Source of the DNA: Solirubrobacterales bacterium
Lineage (GTDB): Bacteria > Actinomycetota > Thermoleophilia > Solirubrobacterales > Solirubrobacteraceae
Assembly: GCA_019240115.1 (NCBI GenBank)
Contig: JAFAYV010000044.1
Span: 1 to 42,624 of the forward strand
DNA length: 42,624 bases
Direction: 5' to 3'
Numbering within the stretch: the first letter of the stretch is position 1; each line of letters begins with the position of its first letter. The notes beneath the pieces are model-generated. The model worked only from the letters and a program-made list of their open reading frames with translations, ran no database searches and was not told where the DNA came from. Positions 7,786 through 16,639 of this stretch are shown here, one piece after another. The position numbers and the translations under genes are program-made.

Positions 7786-9385
7786 GGGCCAGCTCGAGGC
7801 GCGACCGGCGCGTGGACCGGATCGCGGTCGGCGCGGCGCCGGCGCCGGCGGCGGCACGGCGCGGGCGATCGACGAGCCACCAGGCGATGATGCCCGCGGC
7901 CAGCCACAGGTACGGGGCGTTCGGCGGGGACGTGGTGTTGACGCCGACCAGCCAGTTGACCGCGAAGCCGAACAGCGGCGCCGCCACCCCCGCCATCAGC
8001 AGCACGACCCGGCGATCGGGTTCTCGCCGCAGCCCGCGCAGGAGCGTGCGGCAGAGCGCCGCCTGGAAGGCGAGGAAGAGCACGAGCCCCGGGATCCCGA
8101 GCTCGACGACGAGGAACGTGAACTGGCTCTCGGCGTTGTAGACCGCCGAGTTCTGCCCGCCGACCTTGGAGGCGGCCGGCCCGACGGTGCCCAGGCCCGC
8201 GCCGAGCGGGATGTCGTTGATGTAGGTGAACGTCTCGCCCCACGTCGAGGCGCGCGATTGCACGGTCGTCGACGCGGCTCGGCCGGGCGCGATCGAGCTG
8301 TAGCGATCGAAGGCGGTGCTCTGGAAGGAGCCGACCACCACCACGGTGACCCCGACGAACGCGATGATCAGCGCGAGTCCGACGACCGCGCGCTTGGCCT
8401 GGCCGCCGGCGCCGGTCAGCGCGAGCATGGCCACGAGGGTGACGACCGCGGTGATCACCGAGCTGCGCGACTCCGAGGTCAGCACGCCGGCCGAGGCGCC
8501 GATCAGGCCGAGCACGATGAGCGCCATCAGCCACCGCCGCCGCCAGTAGGTCAAGAGCAGGACGACCCCGCCGGGCAACGCGACCGCCCCGAGGATGCCG
8601 CCGAAGCCCATGTCGGAGCCGAGGCCCGGGGGACGCAGCTCGGTCTTGCCGTTGGCCGCGGTGAACGTCCGGGCGTCCATGCCCTCGGCGAGCTGCTGAT
8701 AGCCCGGTCCCCAGCCGGCGAGCTGGGCGGGGCTCAGCGTGCTCTGGTAGGCCGCCACCGCCCCGTTGATCGCCGCCACCGCGAGCAGCAGCGCGAACAG
8801 CGCATGCAGGGAGCGGCGGTCGCGGAGCACCGCGTAGCCGAGGAAGAACAGCGGGACGAACTCGAGGTGCTGGCGCAGCGCCGCGATCGAGTGGGCCAGC
8901 GAGCGGTCGGCGGGGTTGGCGAGCTGGACGACCACGACGAGGCCCCAGGCGACGATCCAGCCGGTCATCGCCGGGCGGCGCCGGGGCGCGCGCGAGTGCA
9001 GGAGCGCGCCGATCGCGGCGGCGTAGAGGACCACGTCGCGACCGAGGGAGATGACCGTCGAGCCGCTCTGCAGCTTGAGCGCGCCATCGAGGAGCCCGAG
9101 GTAGAGCAGGACGACGGCGAGCGCGACGCCCGTGCGTCGCGTGACCGCCAGCCATCCCGGGACCACCGCCACCACCCCGACGAGCGGGAGCGGAACGCCG
9201 TACCCCGGGGCCTTGAACGCCAGCCACAGGCCCGCGAGGACCGTCAGGACGGCCCCCGCGGCGGTGGCGATCGCCCGCCGCGACCTCCACGTCCCCGGAT
9301 CGTGGAGGCCGCGCGCGATCAGGGATCGCCCCTGGTGGTAGGACGCGCCTCTGCTGACCGCGGCCACTAGTGGTCGAGCGGCCAC
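7778..9385 (-). CDS. O-antigen ligase/polymerase family membrane protein (Wzy/WaaL-like)
   Basis: The 535-aa protein has 10-12 hydrophobic helices and one large extracytoplasmic loop (about residues 230-265, and again around TAFDRYSSIAPGRAAS). This is the Wzy_C/WaaL topology. The segment with SRASTWGETFTYINDIPLGAG before a GLGTVG-like stretch, then YNAESQFTFLVVELGIPGLV, matches the conserved H/E-x-x-F-L-x-x-x-x-E-x-G-x-x-G pattern at the end of the large loop in this family. Between the flippase and kinase genes it most likely polymerises the repeat unit, though a ligase role cannot be excluded. The ATG at 9385 lies 4 nt after the stop of the Wzc-like gene. Confidence 0.85.
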   Translation of the reverse strand: MAARPLVAAVSRGASYHQGRSLIARGLHDPGTWRSRRAIATAAGAVLTVLAGLWLAFKAPGYGVPLPLVGVVAVVPGWLAVTRRTGVALAVVLLYLGLLDGALKLQSGSTVISLGRDVVLYAAAIGALLHSRAPRRRPAMTGWIVAWGLVVVVQLANPADRSLAHSIAALRQHLEFVPLFFLGYAVLRDRRSLHALFALLLAVAAINGAVAAYQSTLSPAQLAGWGPGYQQLAEGMDARTFTAANGKTELRPPGLGSDMGFGGILGAVALPGGVVLLLTYWRRRWLMALIVLGLIGASAGVLTSESRSSVITAVVTLVAMLALTGAGGQAKRAVVGLALIIAFVGVTVVVVGSFQSTAFDRYSSIAPGRAASTTVQSRASTWGETFTYINDIPLGAGLGTVGPAASKVGGQNSAVYNAESQFTFLVVELGIPGLVLFLAFQAALCRTLLRGLRREPDRRVVLLMAGVAAPLFGFAVNWLVGVNTTSPPNAPYLWLAAGIIAWWLVDRPRRAAAGAGAAPTAIRSTRRSRLELAHA

Positions 9386-9389
9386 TGGC

Positions 9390-10997
9390 TCAGGAGGTCG
9401 CCGACAGGTAGTACTGGCGGCCGACCTCGAGGTCCTCGCGTACGCCGTTGGCCACGACGCCGAGCACCGTGACGCTCGGCACGCGCTCGAGCGCCTGGCG
9501 GCAGCGCTGGGCCGCGTCCCGGGTGGTGAACTGCGAACGGGCGACGACGACGACGGCGTCGGCCATGCGCGCGACCGGGATCGCGTCCGAGACGGCGAGG
9601 ATCGGCGGCGAGTCGATGAGCACGACGTCGTAGGCCTCGGCGGCCTCGGCGAGCAGCGCGCCGAACTTCTCCGAGCCCAGCAGCGCGCCCGGATCCGAGG
9701 TGCCGCTGCCCGCGGTCAGCACCTGCAGGCAGGGGCCGCGGTCGCCGTCGCCGGCCGGGGGACGGCCACTGCCGCCACGACCGCTTCGCGGCGGATCGAG
9801 GAAGGCGACAGCGTCGCCGGAGGCGTTGATCTCGGGGTCGAAGGCCGGCTGCAGCCCGCCGCCGGGCTCGTAGTCCTGGACGGCCTCGGACAGCGGGATG
9901 GCCGAGCGCAGCACGTCGGACAGGCCCGGTGCGAGCGTTGCCGAGAACAGCTGGTGGACCATCGGCCGGCGCAGGTCGGCGTCGATGATGAGCACCCGGC
10001 GGGCGCTCTCGAAGTAGCCGAGGGCGAGGCTCTTGACCACGGTGCTCTTGCCCTCGCCCGACATCGCGCTCGTGACCAGCAGCGTCTTGGGGCTGTCGCC
10101 GAGGCTGGCGCCGTGATCCAGCGCGGTGCGCAGGCCGCGCGCGCCCTCCATGACGCCGACCGGCAGGCGGGCGTCGGCGCGCGGGGCGAGCGCCCGCTGA
10201 GAGGTCTGCGGGATCGCCGCCAGCACCGGAAGGCCGTACTCCATCTCGACCACAGGGTCGCGCAGCCGCCGGTCAAACGCCTCCATCGCCTGGATGAGCA
10301 CCCACGCGAGTACGAGCCCGAGGACGGCCGCGAACAGCGCGTTGCGAGCAGGGCTCGAGGTCGCGCCGGCGGTCGTCGGAGCCGACGCCGCGCTTGTCAC
10401 CTGGATGTTCGGCGGCGCCGCGGCGCTCAGCTGCAGGCTCTGCAGCTGACTCTGCAGGTTGGCCCGCGCGGTCTGATTGGACAGCGTGTGGGGCAGCGCG
10501 GCCAGCTGCGAGCTCACCGTCGCCTCCTCGGCCTCCAGGTACTGCTTGGTCTGGGTCTGGTCGAGCTGGGTGAACGCGGACGCGAAGCCGTTGGCGACCC
10601 GCGCGGCGGTGTTTGGGTTGCCGGCCTTGGCGGCGATCGTGACGAAGTCCGAGACCTGCGAGGGGGTGACGGTGATCGTGCCGAGCAGCGCCGCGGCGTC
10701 ACCGGGGTAGTGGATCTGCGACTTGACCGTCTCGGCCACGCCCTTGGTCTGCAGCAGCGTCGCCTCGTTGGCCAGCGCCCGGGCCGGGTCGGTCTCCGGA
10801 TCGATGCCCGACACCGTGGTCGACCCGGATCCGGCGGCGCGCACGAACACCTCGGCGCTCGCCGTGTAGGTCGGCTTCTGGTGCTTGTAGTACACATAGG
10901 TGCCGGCCGTGATGACGGCGACGATCAGGACGATCAGCTTCCAGTGGCGCTTGTACGGCTCGAGCTTCTGCCGGACGTCGCGATTCTCGGTCTCCAT
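9390..10997 (-). CDS. Wzz-type chain-length determinant fused to CpsD/BY-kinase ATPase domain
   Basis: This is a 535-aa protein. The start is taken as the ATG at 10997 because GAGG lies 6 nt before it; an in-frame ATG at 11024 has no such site. TM1 is at about 20-36 and TM2 at 218-237, with a periplasmic Wzz domain between them containing coiled-coil sequence. The cytoplasmic ATPase has Walker A SAMSGEGKST (310-319), Walker A' RVLIIDADLRRP (334-345) and Walker B VVLIDSPP (458-465). A ~45-residue Gly/Pro-rich insert (about 377-421) lies between A' and B. The C-terminus has only one Tyr pair (529-530), not the usual Tyr cluster. It probably sets polymer length, with a modest phosphorylation switch. 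It lies 13 nt from the upstream gene. Confidence 0.88.
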   Translation of the reverse strand: METENRDVRQKLEPYKRHWKLIVLIVAVITAGTYVYYKHQKPTYTASAEVFVRAAGSGSTTVSGIDPETDPARALANEATLLQTKGVAETVKSQIHYPGDAAALLGTITVTPSQVSDFVTIAAKAGNPNTAARVANGFASAFTQLDQTQTKQYLEAEEATVSSQLAALPHTLSNQTARANLQSQLQSLQLSAAAPPNIQVTSAASAPTTAGATSSPARNALFAAVLGLVLAWVLIQAMEAFDRRLRDPVVEMEYGLPVLAAIPQTSQRALAPRADARLPVGVMEGARGLRTALDHGASLGDSPKTLLVTSAMSGEGKSTVVKSLALGYFESARRVLIIDADLRRPMVHQLFSATLAPGLSDVLRSAIPLSEAVQDYEPGGGLQPAFDPEINASGDAVAFLDPPRSGRGGSGRPPAGDGDRGPCLQVLTAGSGTSDPGALLGSEKFGALLAEAAEAYDVVLIDSPPILAVSDAIPVARMADAVVVVARSQFTTRDAAQRCRQALERVPSVTVLGVVANGVREDLEVGRQYYLSATS

Positions 10998-11010
10998 CGG
11001 TACCTCGTAT

Positions 11011-12186
11011 TCAGTCGCTGGCACGGTGTAGGCGAGCCCGGGCGGCGGAGCCGACCTCGCTCACGAAGTTAAAGACGCCACGTTGCTGGCGGCGAAGGTC
11101 GAAACTGGGGGATGCCTCGGGGATACAACGTTGCCGGAGCGCGATCTCGTCGCGGTCGAGCGCTGAGAGCAGTCGGGCGAGCCCGCGGACGTAGGCGGGA
11201 TCCCACGGCGAGCTGCCCTCGATCCGCCACAGCCAGCCCTCGTCGAGGTCGTAGGCGAACGGCAGCCGCCCGGTGAGTACCGGCAGCGAGGCGCCGAGAT
11301 ACTCGCTGAGCTTCGTCGAGTAGCGCAGCGCGCCGACCTCGTCGAGGCTCTGGGGGAGGCTGGCCGCGTCCATGGCGCACATCGCGGCGAGCGCCCGCTC
11401 GGACTCGAGGCGGCCGCAGAGCAGGATCCGGTCGTCCTCGCCGGCGAGCTCGCGCAGCCGGGGCAGGCCGTCGCCGTCGCCGACGATCACGAAGCGCAGG
11501 TCGCGCCGGCCGGTCAGCCGCGCGGCCTGGACGAGCTCGAGCCCGTAGCTGTAGCGACGCCGGTGGCTCCAGTTCAGCGAGCCGACGAGTCCGACGACGA
11601 TGGCCTCCTCGGGGATGCTCCACTCGCGGCGGAACGCCCGGCGCAGCTCGCGCCGGCGCTCGGGGGTCGGCTGGGCCGCCCAGTGCGCGGCGGTCATGCC
11701 GGTCGGGGCGCCGAGCGTGATCGCGCGGCCCACGAGGTACGGGGTCCAGCCGATGAAGCCGGCCGACAGGCGGCAGAGGAGGCGCTCGTAGAGGCGGCCG
11801 GGGGGTGCCAGCCAGCGGCGCTGCAGCGCGAGGTAGGGGCCGACCGCGTCCCCGCTGGAGACGACGTAGGCCTGTCCGGCAAGAGCGCGCGCGGCGATCA
11901 CGGCGGCGCCGCCGGCGATGCCGGTGCCCTCCATGACGACGACGTCGGGGCGCTCGCGCAGCAGGCGCCGGAACAGCTGCACGCCCGCGCGGGCCTTGCC
12001 TCCGGCGCGATCGAAGGGCAGCCGCGTCGGGTGCAGCGGCGCGAGCAGGGTCGCGATGCGCGCCTCGTCGGAGCTGCCGTCGCCCTGGGTGGCGACGTAG
12101 GCGACCCGCGGCCCCGAGGACGGGTCCGACGCCGGGGTCGACGCGCCGGCGAGCGGGTGCGGTGAAGGCGTGGCGGCGAGGTCCAT
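11011..12186 (-). CDS. Glycosyltransferase (GT-B type), first gene of the minus-strand operon
   Basis: The 391-aa protein has a ~27-residue Pro/Ser-rich leader, then PRVAYVATQGDGSSDEARIA. The donor half contains VVGLVGSLNWSHRRRYSYGL, RFVIVGDGDGLPRL and STKLSEYLGASLPVLTG. The last corresponds to the family's KLxEYxAxGxPV block, in which the Glu serves as the catalytic-loop residue. No classical E-x7-E spacing is seen, so I assign a GT-B fold rather than a specific family. The ATG at 12186 lacks a clear Shine-Dalgarno sequence and lies 10 nt from a perfect 14-bp palindrome. It is the promoter-proximal gene of the operon that runs leftwards to at least 260. Confidence 0.78.
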   Translation of the reverse strand: MDLAATPSPHPLAGASTPASDPSSGPRVAYVATQGDGSSDEARIATLLAPLHPTRLPFDRAGGKARAGVQLFRRLLRERPDVVVMEGTGIAGGAAVIAARALAGQAYVVSSGDAVGPYLALQRRWLAPPGRLYERLLCRLSAGFIGWTPYLVGRAITLGAPTGMTAAHWAAQPTPERRRELRRAFRREWSIPEEAIVVGLVGSLNWSHRRRYSYGLELVQAARLTGRRDLRFVIVGDGDGLPRLRELAGEDDRILLCGRLESERALAAMCAMDAASLPQSLDEVGALRYSTKLSEYLGASLPVLTGRLPFAYDLDEGWLWRIEGSSPWDPAYVRGLARLLSALDRDEIALRQRCIPEASPSFDLRRQQRGVFNFVSEVGSAARARLHRASD

Positions 12187-12311
12187 GGCGATGATGACCC
12201 GATCGGGTCGGTCTGTAGGAGCAACGCCCCGCGGCTGGGAAAACTCCCGTCCGTTCCTGGAACCTTTCAGGGCTCACAAGCGGGCGCTCGCGGCCCTCGT
12301 TGTTATCGGTG
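12187..12311. promoter_or_regulatory. Divergent promoter region between two polysaccharide operons
   Basis: This 125-bp spacer separates the leftward operon from asnB. It contains a perfect 14-bp palindrome GACCCGATCGGGTC at 12196-12209, next to the leftward start codon. An 11-bp inverted repeat GTTCCTGGAAC lies at 12253-12263 near the middle. Both are candidate operators. I could not pick convincing -35/-10 pairs for either direction. Confidence 0.5.
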
Positions 12312-14168
12312 ATGTGCGGCATCTGCGCTCATACCTGTGACCCCGCGGGCGACGCCGTCGCGCGCATGAACGCCGAGATCGTCCACCGGGGCCCCGACGA
12401 CGCCGGGGTCCACGTCGACCCGGGGTCCGGGGTCGCGCTCGGGGCGCGACGGCTGAGCATCATCGACCTCGCCGACGGCCACCAGCCGGTGATCAACGAG
12501 ACCGGGACGGTCGCCGGCGCGCTGAACGGCGAGATCTACAACTTCGAGAGCCTGCGCGAGGAGCTGCTGCGCGCCGGCCACCGGCTGCGCAGCCGCTGCG
12601 ACACCGAGGTGCTCGTCCATCTCTACGAGGAGCACGGGCCCGACATGGTCCACGCGCTCGAGGGCATGTACGCGTTCGTCATCTGGGACGCGCAGCGGCG
12701 CCGCCTGCTCGCCGCCCGCGACCGGTTCGGCGAGAAGCCGCTGTTCTACGTCGCCCGCGGGCGCGAGCTCGTCCTCGCCTCCGAGGCGACCGCGCTGACC
12801 CGCACCGGCCAGGCGTCATCGGCGGTGTCGGCGGCGGCGCTCGACGAGTACTTCGTACTCGGCTACGTCCAGGCGCCGCGGAGCATCTTCGCCGAGATCC
12901 GCCAGCTGCCGCCCGCGCACCTGCTGACCTGGAGCCAGGAGCGCCCGCATCCCTCGGTGACGCGCTACTGGTCGCCCCCGGCGCCGAGCGGCGAGCCGAC
13001 CGAGGAGCCGTTCGCCGAGCTCGTCGACGAGGCCGAGGAGCTGCTCGCGCGCTCGATGCGGGGACGCCTGCACGCCGACGTCCCGGTCGGCCTGTTCCTG
13101 TCCGGCGGCGTCGACTCCGCGCTCGTCGGGGCCTTCGCCGCCGATCAGATCTCGGGCACGCTGAAGACGTTCACCGTCGGTTACGACGTCGGCGGCACGA
13201 GCGAGGCGGTCCCCGCGCGAGCGCTCGCCGCGGCGCTGCACTCCGATCACCACGAGCTCGTCCTCACCGGGTCAGAGATGGCGGTCCGGGCACCGGCGAC
13301 GCTCGCCCGGCTCGATCAGCCGCTCGCCGACCAGGCCTTCGTGCCGCTGCACCTGCTGGCCGCCCAGGCGCGCCGGGAGGTCACCGTCGTGGTCGGGGGC
13401 GAGGGCTCGGACGAGCTCTTCGGCGGCTACCCGCGGGTGCGCTGGATGGACCTCGCCGGGCGGATGGCCCGGCGCCTGCCCGATTCGGCGCTGCGCAGCG
13501 TCGGCGCCGCCTCGCGGAGGCTGCCGGCCGGCGGCCGCGCCGGACGTTTCGCGCAGATGCTCGCGACCCGCTCGCTCGCCGAGCGCCATCTCGGCTGCGT
13601 GACCGCCGGGCGGCCCGGGACGCGGGCGAGCGTCTACGGGCCCGCGCTGGCGCCGCTCGCCGACTCCGATCTCGCGCGCGGCTGGGGGGTGGAGCAGGTC
13701 CCCGGCCGCCACGCCGCCGCCGACCTCATGCGGCTGGACCAGACGCGCTGGCTGCCCGACGACGTCCTGGCCAAGGCCGACCGCGCGACGATGCTGACCT
13801 CGCTCGAGATGCGCACGCCGTTCCTGCATCGCGAGCTCGGCGAGTTCGCCGCCTCGCTGCCCGCCGAGACCCATCTCGCCGACGACGGCAAGGCGATCGT
13901 GCGGGCGCTCGTGCGCCGCCGCATCGGCCCCGAGTTCGCCAAGCGGGCCAAGCGCCCGTTCGCGGTCCCGGTCGGCGACTGGCTGCGCGGGTCGCTCGGC
14001 GCGACGCTCGGCGAGCAGGTCGCCGGCAGCGCGCTGTACCGCGACGGCTGGTTCGCCGCCGAGCCGGTCGGGCGCCTGCTCGCCGCCCACCGGCGCGGCG
14101 AGGCCGACCATTCCGCGGTGCTGTGGCCGCTGTTCTCGCTCGGATGCTGGTGGGAGGCGCAGGAGTGA
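12312..14168 (+). CDS. asnB: Asparagine synthase (glutamine-hydrolysing)/AsnB-type amidotransferase
   Basis: The 618-aa protein begins at the ATG that leaves Cys2 (MCGICAH) as the N-terminal nucleophile of the class II glutaminase domain. Earlier in-frame TTG and GTG codons would bury it. Glutaminase motifs include RGPDDAG (26-32) and NGEIYNF (72-78). The C-terminal synthetase domain has the PP-loop SGGVDS (264-269) and VGGEGSDELFGGY. Length is usual for AsnB. In polysaccharide loci such enzymes often amidate uronic acids or other carboxyl groups of the glycan, which fits the coupling to two glycosyltransferase genes (GTGA overlap). A role in asparagine supply is the alternative. No strong ribosome binding site is visible before the ATG. 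Confidence 0.92.
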   Translation: MCGICAHTCDPAGDAVARMNAEIVHRGPDDAGVHVDPGSGVALGARRLSIIDLADGHQPVINETGTVAGALNGEIYNFESLREELLRAGHRLRSRCDTEVLVHLYEEHGPDMVHALEGMYAFVIWDAQRRRLLAARDRFGEKPLFYVARGRELVLASEATALTRTGQASSAVSAAALDEYFVLGYVQAPRSIFAEIRQLPPAHLLTWSQERPHPSVTRYWSPPAPSGEPTEEPFAELVDEAEELLARSMRGRLHADVPVGLFLSGGVDSALVGAFAADQISGTLKTFTVGYDVGGTSEAVPARALAAALHSDHHELVLTGSEMAVRAPATLARLDQPLADQAFVPLHLLAAQARREVTVVVGGEGSDELFGGYPRVRWMDLAGRMARRLPDSALRSVGAASRRLPAGGRAGRFAQMLATRSLAERHLGCVTAGRPGTRASVYGPALAPLADSDLARGWGVEQVPGRHAAADLMRLDQTRWLPDDVLAKADRATMLTSLEMRTPFLHRELGEFAASLPAETHLADDGKAIVRALVRRRIGPEFAKRAKRPFAVPVGDWLRGSLGATLGEQVAGSALYRDGWFAAEPVGRLLAAHRRGEADHSAVLWPLFSLGCWWEAQE

Positions 14169-15265
14169 GTGCTCCCCGGGTGCTGATGATCACGCCGGAC
14201 TTCCCCCCGCAGCGGGGCGGGATCCAGCTGCTCGCCCACCGGATCGCCGCCCACCTGCGCGAGAGCACCGTCCGGGTGCTGACGCTCGGCCACGCCGAGG
14301 CCGGGCCGTGGGATCGCCGAGAGGGCCTCGACGTCGTCCGGGTCGCGGGGGAGGGCTCGCATCGCGCCGACGTCGCGCGTCTGAACGCCGCCGCGCTGCG
14401 CGAGGCTCGCCGCTTCGGGCCCGACGTCGTGCTCTGCATGCACATCTGCGTCGCGCCGGCCGCGACCGCGATCCGTCAGGCGTTCCGCGTGCCGGTGCTG
14501 ACCTACATGTACGCGCGCGAGGTGGCGGCGAGCCGCCGCCTGGCCGAGCTCTCGGTGCGAATCTCCGACCGCGTGGTCGCGATCAGCCGCTACACCGCGC
14601 GGATCGCCGAGGACCTCGGCGCGCGCCGCGTGAGCCTGATCACCCCGGGCGTCGATGCCGAGCCAGCGACGTCGGGGTCGACTCAGCGCCTGCAGCGGCC
14701 CACGGTGCTGACGGTCAGCCGGATGACCGAGCGCTACAAGGGCCACGACGTCATGATCCGCGCGCTGCCGCTCATCCGCACGCACGTGCCCGACGTGCAG
14801 TGGGCGGTCGTCGGCGACGGCGCGCTACGCGGCTCGCTGCAGCGTCTCGCGGAGGCCAACGGCGTCGCCGACGCGGTGCTGATGCGCGGCGCGGTGGACG
14901 ACGCCGAGCGCGACCGCTGGCTCGACACCGCGCATGTGTTCGCGATGCCCAGTCGCGTGCCCGCGGGCGACCGCGCGGGGGAGGGGTTCGGGATCGTCTA
15001 CCTCGAGGCCGGCGTGCACGGGCTGCCGGTCGTCGCCGGCGCCGGCGGCGGGGCACTGGACGCGGTGCTCGACGGGCGCACCGGGCGGCTCGTCGACCCC
15101 AGCGACCACGTCGCAGTCGCGGGCGCGATCAGCGACCTGCTCACCGAGCCGGCGGCGGCGGCGCGGATGGGGGAGGCGGGGCGCGAGCACGCCCGCGAGT
15201 TCGCCTGGCCGCGCATCGCCGACCGCCTCCAGGAGCTGATCACCGAATCGGCGGGGCGCGGATGA
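14165..15265 (+). CDS. Glycosyltransferase family 4 (mannosyltransferase-like)
   Basis: The 366-aa protein starts at the GTG that overlaps the asnB stop (GTGA); GGAGG lies about 9 nt upstream. VLMITPDFPPQRGGIQLLAH is the N-terminal GG loop typical of PimB/MshA-like GT4 enzymes. The donor domain has LTVSRMTERYKGHDVMIRAL, VVGDGALRGSL and the E-x7-E motif in EGFGIVYLEAGVHGLPVV. The loop before it, PSRVPAGDRAGEGFG, is also typical of the PimB group. It is cytosolic and may be peripherally membrane-bound. Substrate is not determinable, though GDP-mannose-type donors are common in close relatives. Confidence 0.9.
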   Translation: MSAPRVLMITPDFPPQRGGIQLLAHRIAAHLRESTVRVLTLGHAEAGPWDRREGLDVVRVAGEGSHRADVARLNAAALREARRFGPDVVLCMHICVAPAATAIRQAFRVPVLTYMYAREVAASRRLAELSVRISDRVVAISRYTARIAEDLGARRVSLITPGVDAEPATSGSTQRLQRPTVLTVSRMTERYKGHDVMIRALPLIRTHVPDVQWAVVGDGALRGSLQRLAEANGVADAVLMRGAVDDAERDRWLDTAHVFAMPSRVPAGDRAGEGFGIVYLEAGVHGLPVVAGAGGGALDAVLDGRTGRLVDPSDHVAVAGAISDLLTEPAAAARMGEAGREHAREFAWPRIADRLQELITESAGRG

Positions 15266-16608
15266 GCCGCCGCGCGCGCGCCGGGCCGCCGGGGGTCGTG
15301 CTGCGCGCCGTGCCGGCCATGCCCGGTCCACCCATCCCGCCGACGCCGGACGCGCCGGCGCGCCGGCGTACGCTGCGCCTCGTGGGCGACCCGGCGAGCT
15401 CGGCGGCGCAGCGGCCCCTGAACGTCCTCTACGTCGACCACACCGGCCTCGTCGGCGGGGGCGAGCGCTCGCTGCTGGCGCTCCTCGAGGCCCTCCCGGC
15501 ACAGGCGCGGGCGCGCCTCGCCGCGCCCGCGGGTCCCCTCCAGGACCGCGCCCGCGAGCGTGGCGTTTGCGCCTGGACGATCGCCGAGTCCTCGGGAAGC
15601 CTGCGCCTGCACCCCGTGCACACCCCGCTCGCGCTCGGCGCGATGGCCGCGGCCGCCACCGGCGTGCTGCGCGCCGCGCGCGGCTGGCCCGCCGACGTGC
15701 TGCACGCCAACTCCATCCGGGCGGGGCTCATCGCCGCGCCGGTGGCCCGAGCCCTGCGTCTCCCGCTCGTCCTGCACGTCCGCGACTGCCTGCCGCCGTC
15801 GCCGCTGACCGAGCGTCTGCAGCGCGGGCTCGCCGCCAACGCGGCGGCGGTGATCGCGATCTCCCGCCACGTCGCCGCCACCTTCGACCCCGACGGCGTC
15901 GCGTCCCGCCTCACCGTCCTGCCCAACCCCTTCGACCTGACGCGGCTGGACCCCTCGCGCCTGACGCGCGCGGCGGCGCGCGAGCGCCTCGGGCTGCCGG
16001 CGGGCGCGCCCGTCCTCGGGCTCGTCGGCCAGATCACGCCGTGGAAGGGCCAGGAGGAGGCGATCCGCGCGCTCGCGCAGCTGCGCGCCGGCCATCCGCA
16101 GGCGCGACTGCTCATCGTCGGCGAGGCGAAGTTCGTGGCCAAGGCGACGCGGTTTGACAACCGCGCCTATCTCGACGGGCTGCACCGACTCGTCGAGGAG
16201 GTCGGCCTGGGCGACGCGGTCCGCTTCCTGGGCGAGCGGGAGGACATCCCCGAGGTCATGCGGGCGTGCGACGTGGCGCTCACGCCCTCGTGGGAGGAGC
16301 CGTTCGGCCGCGTCGTCGTCGAGGCGATGGCGATGGGGGTGCCGGTCGTGGCCACGGCGGCCGGGGGTCCGGCGGAGATCATCACCGACGGGCGCGACGG
16401 CCTGCTCGTGACCCCGCGGCGGCCCGACCTGCTCGCCGCCGCGATCGAACGCCTGCTCGACGATGCGGACCTTCGCGACGCGCTCGGGACCGCCGCGCGA
16501 CGGACCGCGAGCGGCTACGGCGCACAGCGCCACGTCGCCGGAGTCATGGGCGTTTACCGCTCCGTCGTGCGCTCCGAGCGGAAATTCGGCGCGACACCGT
16601 TCGTTTGA
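15262..16608 (+). CDS. Glycosyltransferase family 4 with N-terminal basic extension
   Basis: The 448-aa protein starts at the ATG overlapping the previous stop (ATGA). The first ~53 residues are Arg/Pro-rich and outside the fold. The GT-B domain begins at LNVLYVDHTGLVGGGERSLL. The donor half has LGLVGQITPWKGQEEAIRAL, RLLIVGEAKFV and the full E-x7-E motif in EEPFGRVVVEAMAMGVPVVA followed by GGPAEIITDGRDG. It resembles the minus-strand enzyme at 5517-6629. It is the last gene of the asnB group; an 81-nt spacer then leads to the cslA-like gene. Confidence 0.9.
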   Translation: MSRRARAGPPGVVLRAVPAMPGPPIPPTPDAPARRRTLRLVGDPASSAAQRPLNVLYVDHTGLVGGGERSLLALLEALPAQARARLAAPAGPLQDRARERGVCAWTIAESSGSLRLHPVHTPLALGAMAAAATGVLRAARGWPADVLHANSIRAGLIAAPVARALRLPLVLHVRDCLPPSPLTERLQRGLAANAAAVIAISRHVAATFDPDGVASRLTVLPNPFDLTRLDPSRLTRAAARERLGLPAGAPVLGLVGQITPWKGQEEAIRALAQLRAGHPQARLLIVGEAKFVAKATRFDNRAYLDGLHRLVEEVGLGDAVRFLGEREDIPEVMRACDVALTPSWEEPFGRVVVEAMAMGVPVVATAAGGPAEIITDGRDGLLVTPRRPDLLAAAIERLLDDADLRDALGTAARRTASGYGAQRHVAGVMGVYRSVVRSERKFGATPFV

Positions 16609-16639
16609 TCTTCGGGACTGGGCGGCAAGGAGGACCCGA

